Below are positions 7,513 to 16,945 of a stretch of 64,000 nt of DNA, piece by piece. Source of the stretch: Fictibacillus halophilus. Lineage in GTDB: Bacteria > Bacillota > Bacilli > Bacillales > Fictibacillaceae. Both the position numbers and the translations under genes were made by a program. The notes beneath the pieces were generated by a model. That model was not told where the DNA came from and did not search any database. It saw only the letters and a program-made list of their open reading frames with translations. The DNA lies in assembly GCF_016401385.1 (NCBI RefSeq), contig NZ_JAEACF010000001.1, positions 1,054,001 to 1,118,000 on the forward strand, read 5' to 3'. How positions within the stretch are numbered: position 1 is the stretch's first letter; each line of letters begins with the position of its first letter.

Positions 7513-10500
7513 ATGTTCCTCAAACGAATTGATGTAGCAGGATTTAAATCATTTGCAGAGCGGATACAAGTTGAATTTGTACAAGGGGTTACAGCGGTTG
7601 TTGGCCCGAACGGAAGCGGAAAAAGTAACATCTCAGATGCTGTGCGCTGGGTGCTAGGTGAACAGTCAGCGAAGTCTTTAAGAGGCTCTAAGATGGAAGA
7701 TATCATCTTCGCAGGTAGTGATAACCGAAAACCATTAAATGTGGCTGAAGTTACACTTACACTAGATAACGAAGATCAGCATTTGCCGCTTGATTACAAT
7801 GAAATATCGATCACAAGAAGAGTGTATCGTTCAGGAGACAGTGAATACTTAATCAATAAACAACAGTGTCGATTAAAAGATATTGTAGAGCTTTTTATGG
7901 ATTCAGGACTTGGTCGAGAAGCTTTCTCTATAATCGGGCAAGGTCGGGTAGAAGAGATTTTAAGCAGCAAATCTGATGAGCGTAGAAAGATTTTTGAAGA
8001 AGCTGCCGGTGTATTAAAGTATAAGACCCGAAAGCAAAAAGCAGAAATTAAGCTTACCGAAACGCAAGAAAACCTAAATCGTGTGGAAGACATTCTTCAC
8101 GAATTAGAAGGACAAGTCGAGCCTCTAAAAATACAAGCTTCTATTGCAAGAGATTACCTGGAGAAGAAGGAAGAGCTTGAGATCGTTGAAACAGCTGTTC
8201 TTGTTCAAGAGATCGAAGACTTGCATGTTCGATGGGAAAAGCAAAAAGAACTTGTTGCAGAACTACAGAAGCAAGAATCAGTTCTTTCTGTAAAAGTGAA
8301 ACAAGGTGAGACCAAGATCGAAAGAGCACGACTTGATATGCAAGCGATGGATGAATCGATCGACGAACTACAAAGTGCTCTTCTACTAGCTAGTGAAACA
8401 TTGGAAAAACTAGAAGGTAAGAAAGAGGTCTTAAAAGAACGTAAAAAGAATTACGATCAAAATAAAACATCTTTATTAGAACAAATTCAAGTTTACAAGG
8501 CAAAAAAAGAAGAGTTGGGAAATCAGCTTTCTGTTGAAAAAGATGCGTTACAGGACAAAGAAAAGCAATTAAAAAGCATCAAAAATCGAGTAAAAGACGA
8601 AGAAGGCCGATTGTCAGTACTTGAGATGGATGTTGAAGCAGAACTTGAAAAGTTAAAAAGTGACTATTTTGAGCGCTTGAACGAACAAACAACGATTAAG
8701 AACGAGATACGTTATATTGAGGATCAGGCTCGGCAGCAGAGCTCTAAAAGCACTCGATTAGATGAAGAGAATACAAAATACTTGAAACAACGAGAAGCTT
8801 TAAAGGAAACAAGAAAGAATGCTGAAGCTGCTTATCAAGCAGCAGAAACACAGCTGAAAACAAAGCAAGAAGAATATCAATTGTTAAAATCAGAAATCTC
8901 GATCGAGGATCAGGAAACGAGAAGTCTTCAAGATAAATTGTACCAAGCGTATCAGTTTATTCAGCAGTTCAAATCTAAAAAAGAGATGCTAGAATCAATG
9001 CAAGACGAATACGCAGGTTTCATGCAAGGCGTTAAAGAGGTTCTAAAAGCGAAAGAAACAAAGCTCTCTGGTATTGAAGGAGCGGTAGCGGAGCTTTTAT
9101 CGGTACCTTCTGAGGTAGAAACGGCAATTGAAACGGCTCTAGGCGCTTCCATGCAGCATATTGTTGTAGATCATGAACAGAATGCTATGAAAGCTATTCA
9201 ATTTTTGAAGCAATCGAGAGCAGGAAGAGCAACATTTTTACCGTTGAATGTAATAAAGCCGCGTCAGATTTCTAGTGCAGATGCACATCAGGCAAGCTCT
9301 ATTGAATCTTTTGTCGGCGTTGCTGCAAACCTCGTTACGTTTGATTCTAAGTATCAAAACATTGTAGGCAATCTATTAGGAAATATTATCATCGCCAAAG
9401 ATTTAGCAGGTGCAAACAAAATTGCAAAGCAAGTGAGCTACCGTTACCGAATCGTTACTCTTGAAGGAGATGTCGTGTCTCCTGGAGGTTCTATGTCTGG
9501 AGGAAGCTTAAAACAAAAAAGCAACTCTCTATTAAGTAGACAAAGAGAGATTGATTCTCTTACAGACAAAGTGGCAACAATGGAGAAGCAAACACTTCAA
9601 CTAGAGGAAAAAGTTAGTGAATTACGATCTAAAGTAATAAATAAGAAAGAAAGACTTGAATCTCTACAAACGGAAGGAGAGCTCTTAAGAGAACAGGAAC
9701 AAGAGCTGAAATCTTCTTTACGAGAAGTTGAGATGGAAGAGAAAAGTTTAAATGACAGGCTAAAGCTTTATGATCGCGAAAAGAATTCCTATGAATCAGA
9801 AAGATCTGCAGCAGATACACGTCTCACAGCACTTCAGAAAAAACTCGATGTTGCTTTGAAGTCTGGAAAAGAACTTGAAAAAACGATTGCTGACCTTACA
9901 GAGAAAAAGAAGAATAATCAGAGCTCAAAAGAAGAACTTAGAGAAGCACTAACACTATTAAAGATTAAAGCAGCTGAACTCGAGCAGCAGGTTGCCAATC
10001 AGCGAGAAAAGTGCTTAAGAATTCAAGAAGATTTTTACGAAGTGGAAGCAAAGAGCAAAGAAACAGAAGAAGATTATTGGCTTCTTGAAGAAGAGATGAA
10101 CTCAAGCTCTTCTGGTGAAGATTCTCTTGATGAACAGATCCAACAGAGAAGACATGAAAAGAACAATGCATTAAAACTAATTGCAGAACGAAGAAAAGAA
10201 AGAACAGATTCTTTCCGATCGATCGAAAGTATGGAGATCGGATTAAAAGAGGCTAAAAGGCAATATAAACAACTTCATGACGGGCTTAGAACAGAAGAGG
10301 TTAGTATTAATCGCCTCGATGTAGAACTAGAATCAAGGCTTACACATCTTAGAGAAGAATACGAGCTTTCTTATGAAGGTGCGAAGATGAAGCATCGATT
10401 AGAGATGCCGCTTCAAGACGCAAAACGAAAAGTAAAGTTGATCAAGATGGCGATCGAAGAGCTCGGGGCAGTAAATATTGGAGCGATTGAAGAGTACGAC

Positions 10501-11079
10501 AGGGTGAGTCAGCGTTTTAATTTTCTTACTGAACAAAGAAACGACCTAACAGAAGCAAAGGATACCCTTTATGGCGTGATCTCCGAAATGGACGAAGAGA
10601 TGAAGAGTCGTTTTGAAGAGACATTTACTTCTATTCGTTCACACTTCGGTGTTATTTTTAAAGGGTTATTTGGTGGTGGTCGAGCTGATCTCGTTTTAAC
10701 TCAGCCTGATGATATGCTTTTAACCGGTGTAGATATTATGGCGCAGCCACCAGGCAAGAAGTTGCAGCAACTAGGTCTGTTATCTGGTGGAGAACGTGCA
10801 TTAACTGCTATTGCGTTATTATTTGCAATTCTAAAAGTAAGACCTGTTCCGTTCTGTATTTTAGACGAAGTTGAAGCAGCATTAGATGATGCGAACGTAA
10901 ATCGTTTTGCTAAATTTTTACGAGCATTCAGTAAAGAGACGCAATTTATCGTTGTTACGCATCGAAAAGGTACGATGGAAGAAGCAGATGTACTTTATGG
11001 AGTCACCATGCAGGAGTCTGGTGTCTCGAAGCTTGTTTCCGTGAGGCTTGAAGAAACAAAAGAACTTGTAACATCATAG
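7513..11079 (+). CDS. smc: Chromosome partition/condensation protein SMC
   Basis: SMC forms the bacterial condensin with ScpA and ScpB and organises and segregates the chromosome. The product is 1188 residues, the usual size. It has Walker A GPNGSGKS at residues 31-38, two long coiled coils, a hinge around 500-650 (GGSMSGGS just after it), the ABC signature LSGGE at 1090-1094 and Walker B CILDEVEAALD. Of two adjacent ATGs (7510 and 7513) the second fits the family N-terminus MFLKRI and the spacing to AAAGGGGG better. ftsY follows 14 bases downstream. Confidence 0.97.
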   Translation: MFLKRIDVAGFKSFAERIQVEFVQGVTAVVGPNGSGKSNISDAVRWVLGEQSAKSLRGSKMEDIIFAGSDNRKPLNVAEVTLTLDNEDQHLPLDYNEISITRRVYRSGDSEYLINKQQCRLKDIVELFMDSGLGREAFSIIGQGRVEEILSSKSDERRKIFEEAAGVLKYKTRKQKAEIKLTETQENLNRVEDILHELEGQVEPLKIQASIARDYLEKKEELEIVETAVLVQEIEDLHVRWEKQKELVAELQKQESVLSVKVKQGETKIERARLDMQAMDESIDELQSALLLASETLEKLEGKKEVLKERKKNYDQNKTSLLEQIQVYKAKKEELGNQLSVEKDALQDKEKQLKSIKNRVKDEEGRLSVLEMDVEAELEKLKSDYFERLNEQTTIKNEIRYIEDQARQQSSKSTRLDEENTKYLKQREALKETRKNAEAAYQAAETQLKTKQEEYQLLKSEISIEDQETRSLQDKLYQAYQFIQQFKSKKEMLESMQDEYAGFMQGVKEVLKAKETKLSGIEGAVAELLSVPSEVETAIETALGASMQHIVVDHEQNAMKAIQFLKQSRAGRATFLPLNVIKPRQISSADAHQASSIESFVGVAANLVTFDSKYQNIVGNLLGNIIIAKDLAGANKIAKQVSYRYRIVTLEGDVVSPGGSMSGGSLKQKSNSLLSRQREIDSLTDKVATMEKQTLQLEEKVSELRSKVINKKERLESLQTEGELLREQEQELKSSLREVEMEEKSLNDRLKLYDREKNSYESERSAADTRLTALQKKLDVALKSGKELEKTIADLTEKKKNNQSSKEELREALTLLKIKAAELEQQVANQREKCLRIQEDFYEVEAKSKETEEDYWLLEEEMNSSSSGEDSLDEQIQQRRHEKNNALKLIAERRKERTDSFRSIESMEIGLKEAKRQYKQLHDGLRTEEVSINRLDVELESRLTHLREEYELSYEGAKMKHRLEMPLQDAKRKVKLIKMAIEELGAVNIGAIEEYDRVSQRFNFLTEQRNDLTEAKDTLYGVISEMDEEMKSRFEETFTSIRSHFGVIFKGLFGGGRADLVLTQPDDMLLTGVDIMAQPPGKKLQQLGLLSGGERALTAIALLFAILKVRPVPFCILDEVEAALDDANVNRFAKFLRAFSKETQFIVVTHRKGTMEEADVLYGVTMQESGVSKLVSVRLEETKELVTS

Positions 11080-11093
11080 GGAGGAAATTGATA

Positions 11094-12074
11094 GTGAGTT
11101 TTTTGAAACGATTAAAAGAAAAATTCTCAACACAACAATCTGAGGAATCATCTGAAAAGTTTAAAAGTGGACTAGAGAAGACTAGGAACTCTTTTTCATT
11201 TAAAGTTAACGATCTGCTAAAACGATTTAGAAAAGTGGATGAAGAATTCTTCGAAGAGTTAGAGGAGATCTTGATCGGAGCAGATGTTGGGGTTCATACC
11301 GTTCTTGATATTATTGATCAACTGAAAGATGTTGCACGAACTAAAAACATTCAAAATCCAATGGAACTTCGATCAGCGATCACTGAGAAATTAGCTGAGA
11401 TGCTTCAAAAAGAAGAAAGCGATAATAAGCTGAACATACAGACTGATGGTATGACCGTTATTCTATTCGTAGGAGTGAACGGTGTTGGTAAAACAACAAC
11501 GATCGGGAAACTGGCTCATCAGTTAAAGAATGTTGGGAAGAAAGTAATCTTGGCTGCCGGAGATACTTTCCGTGCAGGTGCGATCGATCAGCTTGAAGTA
11601 TGGGGAGAACGTGCTGGAGTTGATGTGATCAAACACCATGAAGGAGCTGACCCTGCAGCTGTCATTTACGATAGCATACAGGCTGCTAAGTCTCGGAAAG
11701 CTGATGTATTACTCTGTGATACCGCTGGAAGACTTCAAAATAAAGTGAATTTGATGAACGAGCTTTCGAAAGTGAAACGTGTCATCGAACGTGAGATTCC
11801 TGGTGCTCCTCATGAAGTTTTGCTTGTTGTTGATGCTACAACAGGACAGAACGCTATGAACCAGGCAAAAACATTCGGACAATCAACAGATGTAACTGGC
11901 TTAGTTTTAACAAAGCTTGATGGAACGGCAAAAGGTGGGATCGTTTTAGCGATTCGTCATGAACTAGATATTCCAGTCAAGTTTGTAGGACTTGGTGAGA
12001 AAATTGATGATCTGCAGGAGTTTGATGCTGATCAGTTTGTATATGGTTTGTTTGCAGGGACAGAAGAAGAATAA
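11094..12074 (+). CDS. ftsY: Signal recognition particle receptor FtsY
   Basis: FtsY docks SRP-ribosome complexes at the membrane through GTPase pairing with Ffh. The 326-residue protein has a short N region, an NG domain with P loop GVNGVGKT at 127-134, DTAGRLQNK and TKLDGTAKGG. The start is GTG at 11094, 7 bases after GGGAGGAA, matching the MSFLKRLKEK N-terminus of relatives. It lacks the long acidic A domain of enterobacterial FtsY, as is usual in Bacillus. A strong terminator ends the smc-ftsY unit. Confidence 0.96.
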   Translation: MSFLKRLKEKFSTQQSEESSEKFKSGLEKTRNSFSFKVNDLLKRFRKVDEEFFEELEEILIGADVGVHTVLDIIDQLKDVARTKNIQNPMELRSAITEKLAEMLQKEESDNKLNIQTDGMTVILFVGVNGVGKTTTIGKLAHQLKNVGKKVILAAGDTFRAGAIDQLEVWGERAGVDVIKHHEGADPAAVIYDSIQAAKSRKADVLLCDTAGRLQNKVNLMNELSKVKRVIEREIPGAPHEVLLVVDATTGQNAMNQAKTFGQSTDVTGLVLTKLDGTAKGGIVLAIRHELDIPVKFVGLGEKIDDLQEFDADQFVYGLFAGTEEE

Positions 12075-12082
12075 AATTTACT

Positions 12083-12119
12083 GCCTTTTAGCTCTATATA
12101 GAGCTAAAAGGCTTTTTTT
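12083..12119 (+). terminator. Strong terminator after ftsY
   Basis: A perfect 30-bp palindrome (15-bp arms, from GCCTTTTAGC to its complement GCTAAAAGGC) at 12083-12112 is followed by seven T residues. Confidence 0.93.
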
Positions 12120-12156
12120 ATAGATTTTAGAATAAGTTGCGCAAGTTGGAACTGGT

Positions 12157-12261
12157 CAATATATAAATGGAATTAGTCAATATAAAGTCAAATCTCCTCA
12201 ATATAAAGCCAAAACTAGTCAATATAATTTCAAAACTTTTCAAAATCTAAATCAATTCTTC
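12157..12261 (+). repeat. Direct repeat array with exact 21-bp period
   Basis: CAATAT begins at 12157, 12178, 12199 and 12220, always 21 bases apart. A degenerate fifth unit (CAAAATC) starts at 12241. The approximate unit is CAATATAAAG, then TCAAAACTAGT. The array lies between the ftsY terminator and the ylxM promoter and has no coding potential. Confidence 0.85.
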
Positions 12262-12278
12262 TCTGTTAAGAAAAAAAC

Positions 12279-12307
12279 TTGACATCTAAAACCATGGGTT
12301 GTATAGT
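12279..12307 (+). promoter_or_regulatory. Predicted SigA promoter of ylxM-ffh
   Basis: A consensus TTGACA (12279-12284) and TATAGT (12302-12307) are spaced by 17 bases, 42 bases upstream of the ylxM start. This is one of the best promoter matches in the window. Confidence 0.88.
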
Positions 12308-12348
12308 AATCACGTAAAGGCATTTCACTTAACAAGGGTTGTGGAAAA

Positions 12349-12672
12349 ATGCTAGATAAAACAATGAGAATTAATTATCTATTTGATTTTTACCAAGCAT
12401 TATTAACCCCTAAACAGAAGAATTATATGGGTTTGTACTATTTGGACGATTATTCTCTCGGTGAAATTGCTGAACAATATAATGTCAGCCGCCAGGCCGT
12501 TTATGATAATATTAAACGGACAGAGGCGATGCTGGAAGAATATGAAGAAAAGTTAGGGCTTTTTGCAAAGTTTCAGGAACGTGAACAGTTGCTGTCATCT
12601 TTAAGAGAGCTTCTGAATTCTGAACCTGATAACGTAATTGCAATTATCGATCGCCTTGAAAATATGGAATAG
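12349..12672 (+). CDS. ylxM: YlxM, putative SRP-associated DNA-binding-like protein
   Basis: This 107-residue helical protein has a sigma-70 region-4-like helix-turn-helix: [15 protein letters not shown], then [13 protein letters not shown] (about residues 30-65). YlxM is nearly always directly upstream of ffh, and in streptococci it has been reported to influence SRP GTPase activity. The start is ATG with AAGGG-type complementarity upstream. It is 15 bases before ffh and shares its promoter. Confidence 0.93.
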   Translation: MLDKTMRINYLFDFYQALLTPKQKNYMGLYYLDDYSLGEIAEQYNVSRQAVYDNIKRTEAMLEEYEEKLGLFAKFQEREQLLSSLRELLNSEPDNVIAIIDRLENME

Positions 12673-12687
12673 GAGGCGTTCAGTGAG

Positions 12688-14034
12688 ATGGCATTTGAAG
12701 GTTTAGCCGACCGTCTTCAGAACACTTTACAAAAAATTCGTGGAAAAGGGAAAGTAAATGAAGCGGATGTAAAGGAAATGATGAGGGAAGTACGCCTTGC
12801 TCTTCTTGAGGCGGACGTTAACTTTAAAGTAGTAAAAGATTTTGTGAAAAAAGTATCTGAACGTGCTGTTGGTCAAGAAGTTTTAAAAAGTCTGACACCA
12901 GGACAGCAAGTAGTAAAAGTTGTTAACGATGAACTGACAACCCTAATGGGTGGGGAACAAAGCAAGATTGCCGTTTCCAACCGACCTCCAACCGTTATTA
13001 TGATGGTTGGTCTCCAAGGTGCTGGTAAAACAACAACAACAGGAAAGCTTGCGAATCATTTACGCAAAAAGCAAAATCGTAAACCGCTACTGGCTGCAGC
13101 TGACATCTACCGTCCTGCTGCGATCAAGCAATTAGAAACAGTAGGAAAGCAGTTAGATCTTCCTGTGTTTCAGATGGGTGATCAAGTAAGTCCTGTCAAA
13201 ATTGCTGAGTCAGCCATCGAAAAAGCAAAAGAAGATCATCACGATTATGTCATTATTGATACAGCGGGGCGTTTACACATTGATGAAACGCTGATGGATG
13301 AGTTGAAGCAGGTTAAAGAAATTTCAAGACCTGATGAGATCTTCTTAGTTGTAGATGCGATGACTGGTCAAGATGCCGTGAATGTAGCAGAGAGCTTTAA
13401 CGAAGCGTTAGGAATCACTGGTGTTGTATTAACCAAACTTGATGGAGATACACGTGGTGGTGCCGCACTCTCGATTAAAGCTGTTACAGGTCTTCCTATT
13501 AAATTTGTTGGTCTAGGTGAAAAGATGGATGCTTTAGAGCCTTTCCATCCAGATCGTATGGCTTCTAGAATTTTAGGAATGGGTGACATGCTTACTCTTA
13601 TCGAAAAGGCACAAACCTCAGTCGATGAAGAGAAAGCGCGAGATCTTCAGAAAAAGATGCGTGATATGTCGTTCACGTTCGATGATTTTCTTGATCAGAT
13701 GGGACAAGTGAGAAATCTTGGACCGCTTGATGAAATACTTGGCATGCTTCCGGGTGCGAATAAGATGAAAGGTCTCAAAAACGTCCAGATCGATGAAAAA
13801 CAGATCGGTCACGTTGAAGCCATCATTCGTTCGATGACTCTTCATGAAAGAGAACAGCCTGAAATTATTAATGCCAGCCGTAAGCGCCGTATCGCTAAAG
13901 GAAGCGGACGCACGGTACAAGAAGTAAATCGCCTCATCAAACAATTCGAGGACATGAAGAAAATGATGAAACAAATGTCCGGAATGATGAATGGCAAAAA
14001 GAAAAAAGGTGGATTCAAATTCCCTTTTATGTAA
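12688..14034 (+). CDS. ffh: Signal recognition particle protein Ffh
   Basis: Ffh binds signal sequences and 4.5S/6S scRNA and targets nascent chains to FtsY. The 448-residue product has an N domain, a G domain with P loop GLQGAGKT at 108-115, DTAGRLHID and [10 protein letters not shown]. The methionine-rich M domain (about 300-448) ends in a GGFKFPFM tail. AGGAGG at 12671-12676 is 11 bases from the ATG. It shares a transcript with ylxM. Confidence 0.97.
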   Translation: MAFEGLADRLQNTLQKIRGKGKVNEADVKEMMREVRLALLEADVNFKVVKDFVKKVSERAVGQEVLKSLTPGQQVVKVVNDELTTLMGGEQSKIAVSNRPPTVIMMVGLQGAGKTTTTGKLANHLRKKQNRKPLLAAADIYRPAAIKQLETVGKQLDLPVFQMGDQVSPVKIAESAIEKAKEDHHDYVIIDTAGRLHIDETLMDELKQVKEISRPDEIFLVVDAMTGQDAVNVAESFNEALGITGVVLTKLDGDTRGGAALSIKAVTGLPIKFVGLGEKMDALEPFHPDRMASRILGMGDMLTLIEKAQTSVDEEKARDLQKKMRDMSFTFDDFLDQMGQVRNLGPLDEILGMLPGANKMKGLKNVQIDEKQIGHVEAIIRSMTLHEREQPEIINASRKRRIAKGSGRTVQEVNRLIKQFEDMKKMMKQMSGMMNGKKKKGGFKFPFM

Positions 14035-14048
14035 ACTGAATTTTCAGG

Positions 14049-14077
14049 TTTACAAACCTGTCAATTTATACTATTAT
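14049..14077 (+). promoter_or_regulatory. Predicted SigA promoter of rpsP-khpA
   Basis: TTTACA (14049-14054) and TATTAT (14072-14077) have a 17-base spacer, 39 bases before rpsP. The palindrome CAGGTTTACAAACCTG (14045-14060) overlaps the -35 box and could be a weak hairpin at the end of ffh. Confidence 0.6.
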
Positions 14078-14116
14078 ATTATTTTGTGTGAACTATTTTC
14101 GGAGGTGCAAGTTATA

Positions 14117-14389
14117 ATGGCAGTAAAAATTCGTTTAAAGCGTATGGGTGCTAAGAAAGCTCCTTTTTATCGTGTAGTAGTAGCAGATTCTCGTTCTCCT
14201 CGTGACGGACGTTTCATTGAAGAGATCGGAACTTACAACCCAGTTGCTAACCCAGCTGAAGTTAAAATTAACGAAGAGAAAGCTCTTGAGTGGATGACAA
14301 ACGGTGCGAAACCATCTGACACTGTTCGTAACCTATTCTCAAAAGCAGGTCTTATGGAGAAATTCCATAACGCAAAAAACCAAAAATAA
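14117..14389 (+). CDS. rpsP: 30S ribosomal protein S16
   Basis: S16 is an early-binding small-subunit protein. The 90-residue product begins [20 protein letters not shown], the full family N-terminus. The frame stays open upstream to 13991 inside the end of ffh, but the ATG at 14117 follows CGGAGGTG and is clearly the start. khpA follows 21 bases downstream. Confidence 0.97.
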   Translation: MAVKIRLKRMGAKKAPFYRVVVADSRSPRDGRFIEEIGTYNPVANPAEVKINEEKALEWMTNGAKPSDTVRNLFSKAGLMEKFHNAKNQK

Positions 14390-14410
14390 TTTTGACGAAG
14401 GGGAACAGAT

Positions 14411-14638
14411 ATGACAGAGTTGATCGAATCAATTGTGAAAGCTCTAGTTGATCACCCAGATGAAGTTAGCGTCAAAGAGGTTCAAGAAGGACACCGACTT
14501 GTTTATCAACTAACTGTTAACCAGACGGATATGGGGAAAGTCATCGGTAAACAAGGAAGAGTGGCTAAAGCGATTCGAACGGTTGTGAATGCAGCAGGAA
14601 CGAATCAAAATAAAAGGATTTCAATTGAAATCGTCTAA
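14411..14638 (+). CDS. khpA: KH-domain RNA-binding protein KhpA (YlqC)
   Basis: This small, single KH-domain protein (75 residues) has the GxxG loop in GKVIGKQGR (about residues 40-48). KhpA homologues pair with KhpB (Jag) and bind RNA, affecting cell division and envelope growth in streptococci. It sits between rpsP and rimM, as in B. subtilis, but the next B. subtilis gene, ylqD, is missing here. A terminator follows at once. Confidence 0.93.
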   Translation: MTELIESIVKALVDHPDEVSVKEVQEGHRLVYQLTVNQTDMGKVIGKQGRVAKAIRTVVNAAGTNQNKRISIEIV

Positions 14639-14639
14639 A

Positions 14640-14668
14640 AAGGATGAGGGAAACCTCTTCCTTTTTTC
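14640..14668 (+). terminator. Terminator after khpA
   Basis: AAGGATGAGG pairs with CCTCTTCCTT (one mismatch) around a GAAA tetraloop, followed by TTTTTTCTTTT. Confidence 0.9.
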
Positions 14669-14716
14669 TTTTATTCAAGGCTGTTTTATAGCAAATTGTT
14701 ATGCCCTCTGCAAGTA

Positions 14717-14925
14717 GTTGATTTCCGTTACAGGTTGCTCGCTTTCCGCGGGGCAGGCGGTGAGCCCCTTGCCGCTTTGCGCCATTAAGTGTCTCACCTG
14801 ACCGCTCTAAGGGAGTTCCTTGCTCCTGCGTCTACAAGCGAATGCTACCGATGTAAGCTTCCTCGTCGCATGCCTTACTTAGAAGTTTCTCAAGTGGTAG
14901 GCACGCACCTTACACTCCAATCAAC
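14717..14925 (+). repeat. Intergenic inverted-repeat element, copy 2 (209 bp)
   Basis: The left end GTTGATTTCCG leads into a CTCGCTTTCCGCGGGG block, then GGTGAGCC and AGTGTCTCACCTGACCGC blocks. The right end is CGCACCTTACACTCCAATCAAC-like and closes at 14925. It is shared with the other four copies and carries an extra interior of about 80 bp. The flank GGCTGTTTT lies at 14679-14687. The 512-bp gap 14639-15150 otherwise holds only the khpA terminator and a weak rimM promoter, with no credible gene. Confidence 0.8.
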
Positions 14926-15093
14926 ATGACGATGGAGACCAATAATAAAAATAATTCAGATTAGAAGGTATTATAAAGCTTTTTAAGATGTGGGGACTTT
15001 GAATCCTAAGCGTTTCAATGAAAATTATAAAAATAACTCTGAAGCACCTTTTATATACGAACCCATTTTTAGAAGTATATATACTGAGTTTTA

Positions 15094-15102
15094 TGCTAAA
15101 AT
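15094..15102 (+). promoter_or_regulatory. Possible extended -10 promoter of rimM-trmD
   Basis: TGCTAAAAT fits an extended -10 box 48 bases before rimM. No good -35 hexamer is seen. A promoter is expected somewhere here because a terminator and a repeat separate rimM from khpA. Confidence 0.4.
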
Positions 15103-15150
15103 TTAGATTATAAGTAAAGTGATTAATTTGTACGGAGGTAGTTTATCAAT

Positions 15151-15666
15151 ATGGAAAATGAATGGTTGAACGTCGGTAAGATTGTAAATACACACGGAAT
15201 TAGAGGAGAAGTCAGAGTGATCTCCAGAACTGATTTTCCTGAAGAACGCTACAAGATAGGAAACACGTTGTATGTAGATATGGGAACAGAACATATACCT
15301 GTAAAGATTGAAACGCATAGAAAGCATAAGCAATTTGATCTTTTGACATTTGAAAACCTCCATAACATTAATGATGTAGAACGTTTTAAAGGAAATCTAC
15401 TTAGAGTGCCAAAGGATCAGTCTGTTCCGTTAGATGAAGGAGAATTTTTCTATCATGATATCATCGGTTGCTCCGTTTTCACTGTTGAAGGTGAAGAACT
15501 TGGAAAAGTAAAAGAGATATTGTCTCCTGGAGCAAACGATGTTTGGGTAGTTAAGAGAAAAGGATTCGGTTCAGATATTCTTATCCCGTACATTCCTTCT
15601 GTTGTTAAATCAGTGGATGTGAAAGAAGCAAAGATTGTTATTGAGCCATTAGAAGGACTATTCTAA
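15151..15666 (+). CDS. rimM: Ribosome maturation factor RimM
   Basis: RimM helps 16S rRNA processing and 3' domain assembly of the 30S subunit, working with S19. The 171-residue product has an N-terminal barrel ([15 protein letters not shown], residues 8-22) and a C-terminal PRC-barrel ([10 protein letters not shown] to the end). The ATG follows CGGAGGTAG. Its stop shares one base with the trmD start (TAATG). Confidence 0.96.
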   Translation: MENEWLNVGKIVNTHGIRGEVRVISRTDFPEERYKIGNTLYVDMGTEHIPVKIETHRKHKQFDLLTFENLHNINDVERFKGNLLRVPKDQSVPLDEGEFFYHDIIGCSVFTVEGEELGKVKEILSPGANDVWVVKRKGFGSDILIPYIPSVVKSVDVKEAKIVIEPLEGLF

Positions 15667-16406
15667 TGAAAATAGATGTCTTAAGCCTTTTTCCAGAAAT
15701 GTTTTCAGGCGTTTTTGGCCATTCAATCTTAAAAAAGGCACAGGAGAAGAACGCTCTTGAACTTCGAGTGATCGATTTCCGTGAGTTTTCAAGCAACAAA
15801 CATCGGAATGTAGATGACTACCCATACGGAGGCGGAGCAGGCATGGTCCTTACTCCTCAGCCATTGTTTGATGCGGTTGAACATCTAACGAAAGAGGTAA
15901 CTGTAAAGCCTAGGATTATTCTCCTTTGCCCTCAAGGAGAAACGTTTACTCAGAGAAAAGCCGAAGAGTTGGCCGAAGAAGAACATCTTATTTTTTTGTG
16001 CGGACATTATGAAGGTTATGATGAACGAGTTAGGAAACACCTTGTGACAGATGAGATTTCAATCGGTGACTATGTTCTAACCGGTGGAGAACTTGGGGCA
16101 ATGGTCGTCATAGATGCAGTTGGAAGACTTCTGCCTAATGTTCTTGGTAAAGAAGAATCACACCAAGAGGACTCATTCAGCACAGGGTTGTTAGAACATC
16201 CTCAGTATACGAGACCTGCCGATTTCCGAGGGATGAAAGTTCCTGATGTTCTGATGTCGGGAAACCATAAGAACATTGAAATATGGCGCAAAAAAGAGTC
16301 TCTGAAACGGACGTATGAACGTCGGCCTGACTTGTTAGAGAAAATAAAATTAACAAAAGAAGAAGAAAATTGGCTTAAAGAGATAAAAGATAATAAAACA
16401 ACTTGA
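15666..16406 (+). CDS. trmD: tRNA (guanine-N1)-methyltransferase TrmD
   Basis: TrmD methylates G37 of tRNAs to prevent frameshifting. The 246-residue SPOUT enzyme begins [13 protein letters not shown] and has the knot motifs [11 protein letters not shown] and [11 protein letters not shown]. It overlaps rimM by one base, so translation is likely coupled. A promoter for rplS overlaps its last codons. Confidence 0.97.
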   Translation: MKIDVLSLFPEMFSGVFGHSILKKAQEKNALELRVIDFREFSSNKHRNVDDYPYGGGAGMVLTPQPLFDAVEHLTKEVTVKPRIILLCPQGETFTQRKAEELAEEEHLIFLCGHYEGYDERVRKHLVTDEISIGDYVLTGGELGAMVVIDAVGRLLPNVLGKEESHQEDSFSTGLLEHPQYTRPADFRGMKVPDVLMSGNHKNIEIWRKKESLKRTYERRPDLLEKIKLTKEEENWLKEIKDNKTT

Positions 16407-16432
16407 ACACTGTTTGAGTTATATGGTATTAT
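16403..16432 (+). promoter_or_regulatory. Predicted promoter of rplS (extended -10)
   Basis: TTGAAC (16403-16408) is 18 bases from TATTAT (16427-16432), which has the upstream TG of an extended -10 box. It overlaps the trmD stop, giving rplS its own transcript with a leader of about 80 bases. Confidence 0.6.
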
Positions 16433-16437
16433 ATTGT

Positions 16438-16515
16438 TTGTGGCTTATGCCCGTTTAATCCGGTGTTCCGCTGCTTTATCATTTAGCAAGAACATCCATG
16501 GGAAGGGAGGCAATA
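16438..16515 (+). ncRNA. Candidate ribosomal protein L19 leader RNA
   Basis: The structured, non-coding leader between the rplS promoter and its ribosome-binding site is in the position of the L19 leader known from Bacillus, where L19 is thought to bind its own mRNA. I infer identity from position and length, not from a covariance match. Confidence 0.5.
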
Positions 16516-16519
16516 AACT

Positions 16520-16861
16520 ATGCAACAGCTTATTGCAGATCTAGCGAAAGATCAATTAAAAGATTTACCAAAATTCCGTTCAGGTGACACTGTTCGTGTA
16601 CACGTGAAAGTAATCGAGGGTACTCGTGAGCGTATCCAGCTTTTTGAAGGTGTAGTTATCAAGAAGCGTGGATCAGGAATTTCTGAAACGTTTACTGTTC
16701 GTAAAATTTCTTATGGTGTTGGAGTGGAGCGTGCGTTCCCATTACATTCACCGAAGATCGCGAACCTTGAAGTAGTTCGTCGTGGTAAAGTTCGTCGTGC
16801 GAAGCTATACTACCTACGTGCACTTCGCGGTAAAGCAGCTCGTATTAAAGAAATTCGCTAA
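16520..16861 (+). CDS. rplS: 50S ribosomal protein L19
   Basis: L19 sits at the subunit interface of the large subunit. The 113-residue basic protein carries [13 protein letters not shown] and the conserved C-terminal [16 protein letters not shown]. The ATG follows AAGGGAGG. A terminator follows, so rplS appears to be monocistronic. Confidence 0.97.
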   Translation: MQQLIADLAKDQLKDLPKFRSGDTVRVHVKVIEGTRERIQLFEGVVIKKRGSGISETFTVRKISYGVGVERAFPLHSPKIANLEVVRRGKVRRAKLYYLRALRGKAARIKEIR

Positions 16862-16870
16862 TAATTCTCG

Positions 16871-16902
16871 AAAGGAGCTTGACTTATTCAAGCTCCTTTT
16901 TC
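16871..16902 (+). terminator. Terminator after rplS
   Basis: AAAGGAGCTTG pairs perfectly with CAAGCTCCTTT around a 7-base loop and is followed by TTTTCC. Confidence 0.88.
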
Positions 16903-16945
16903 CATATTATAAGTAAGGAATTTCTAGAGATGGTGAGGATTAAGA

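Noticed and set aside
13991-14116. N-terminal extension of rpsP
   Set aside because: The frame is open but overlaps ffh; the family N-terminus and ribosome-binding site define the start at 14117.
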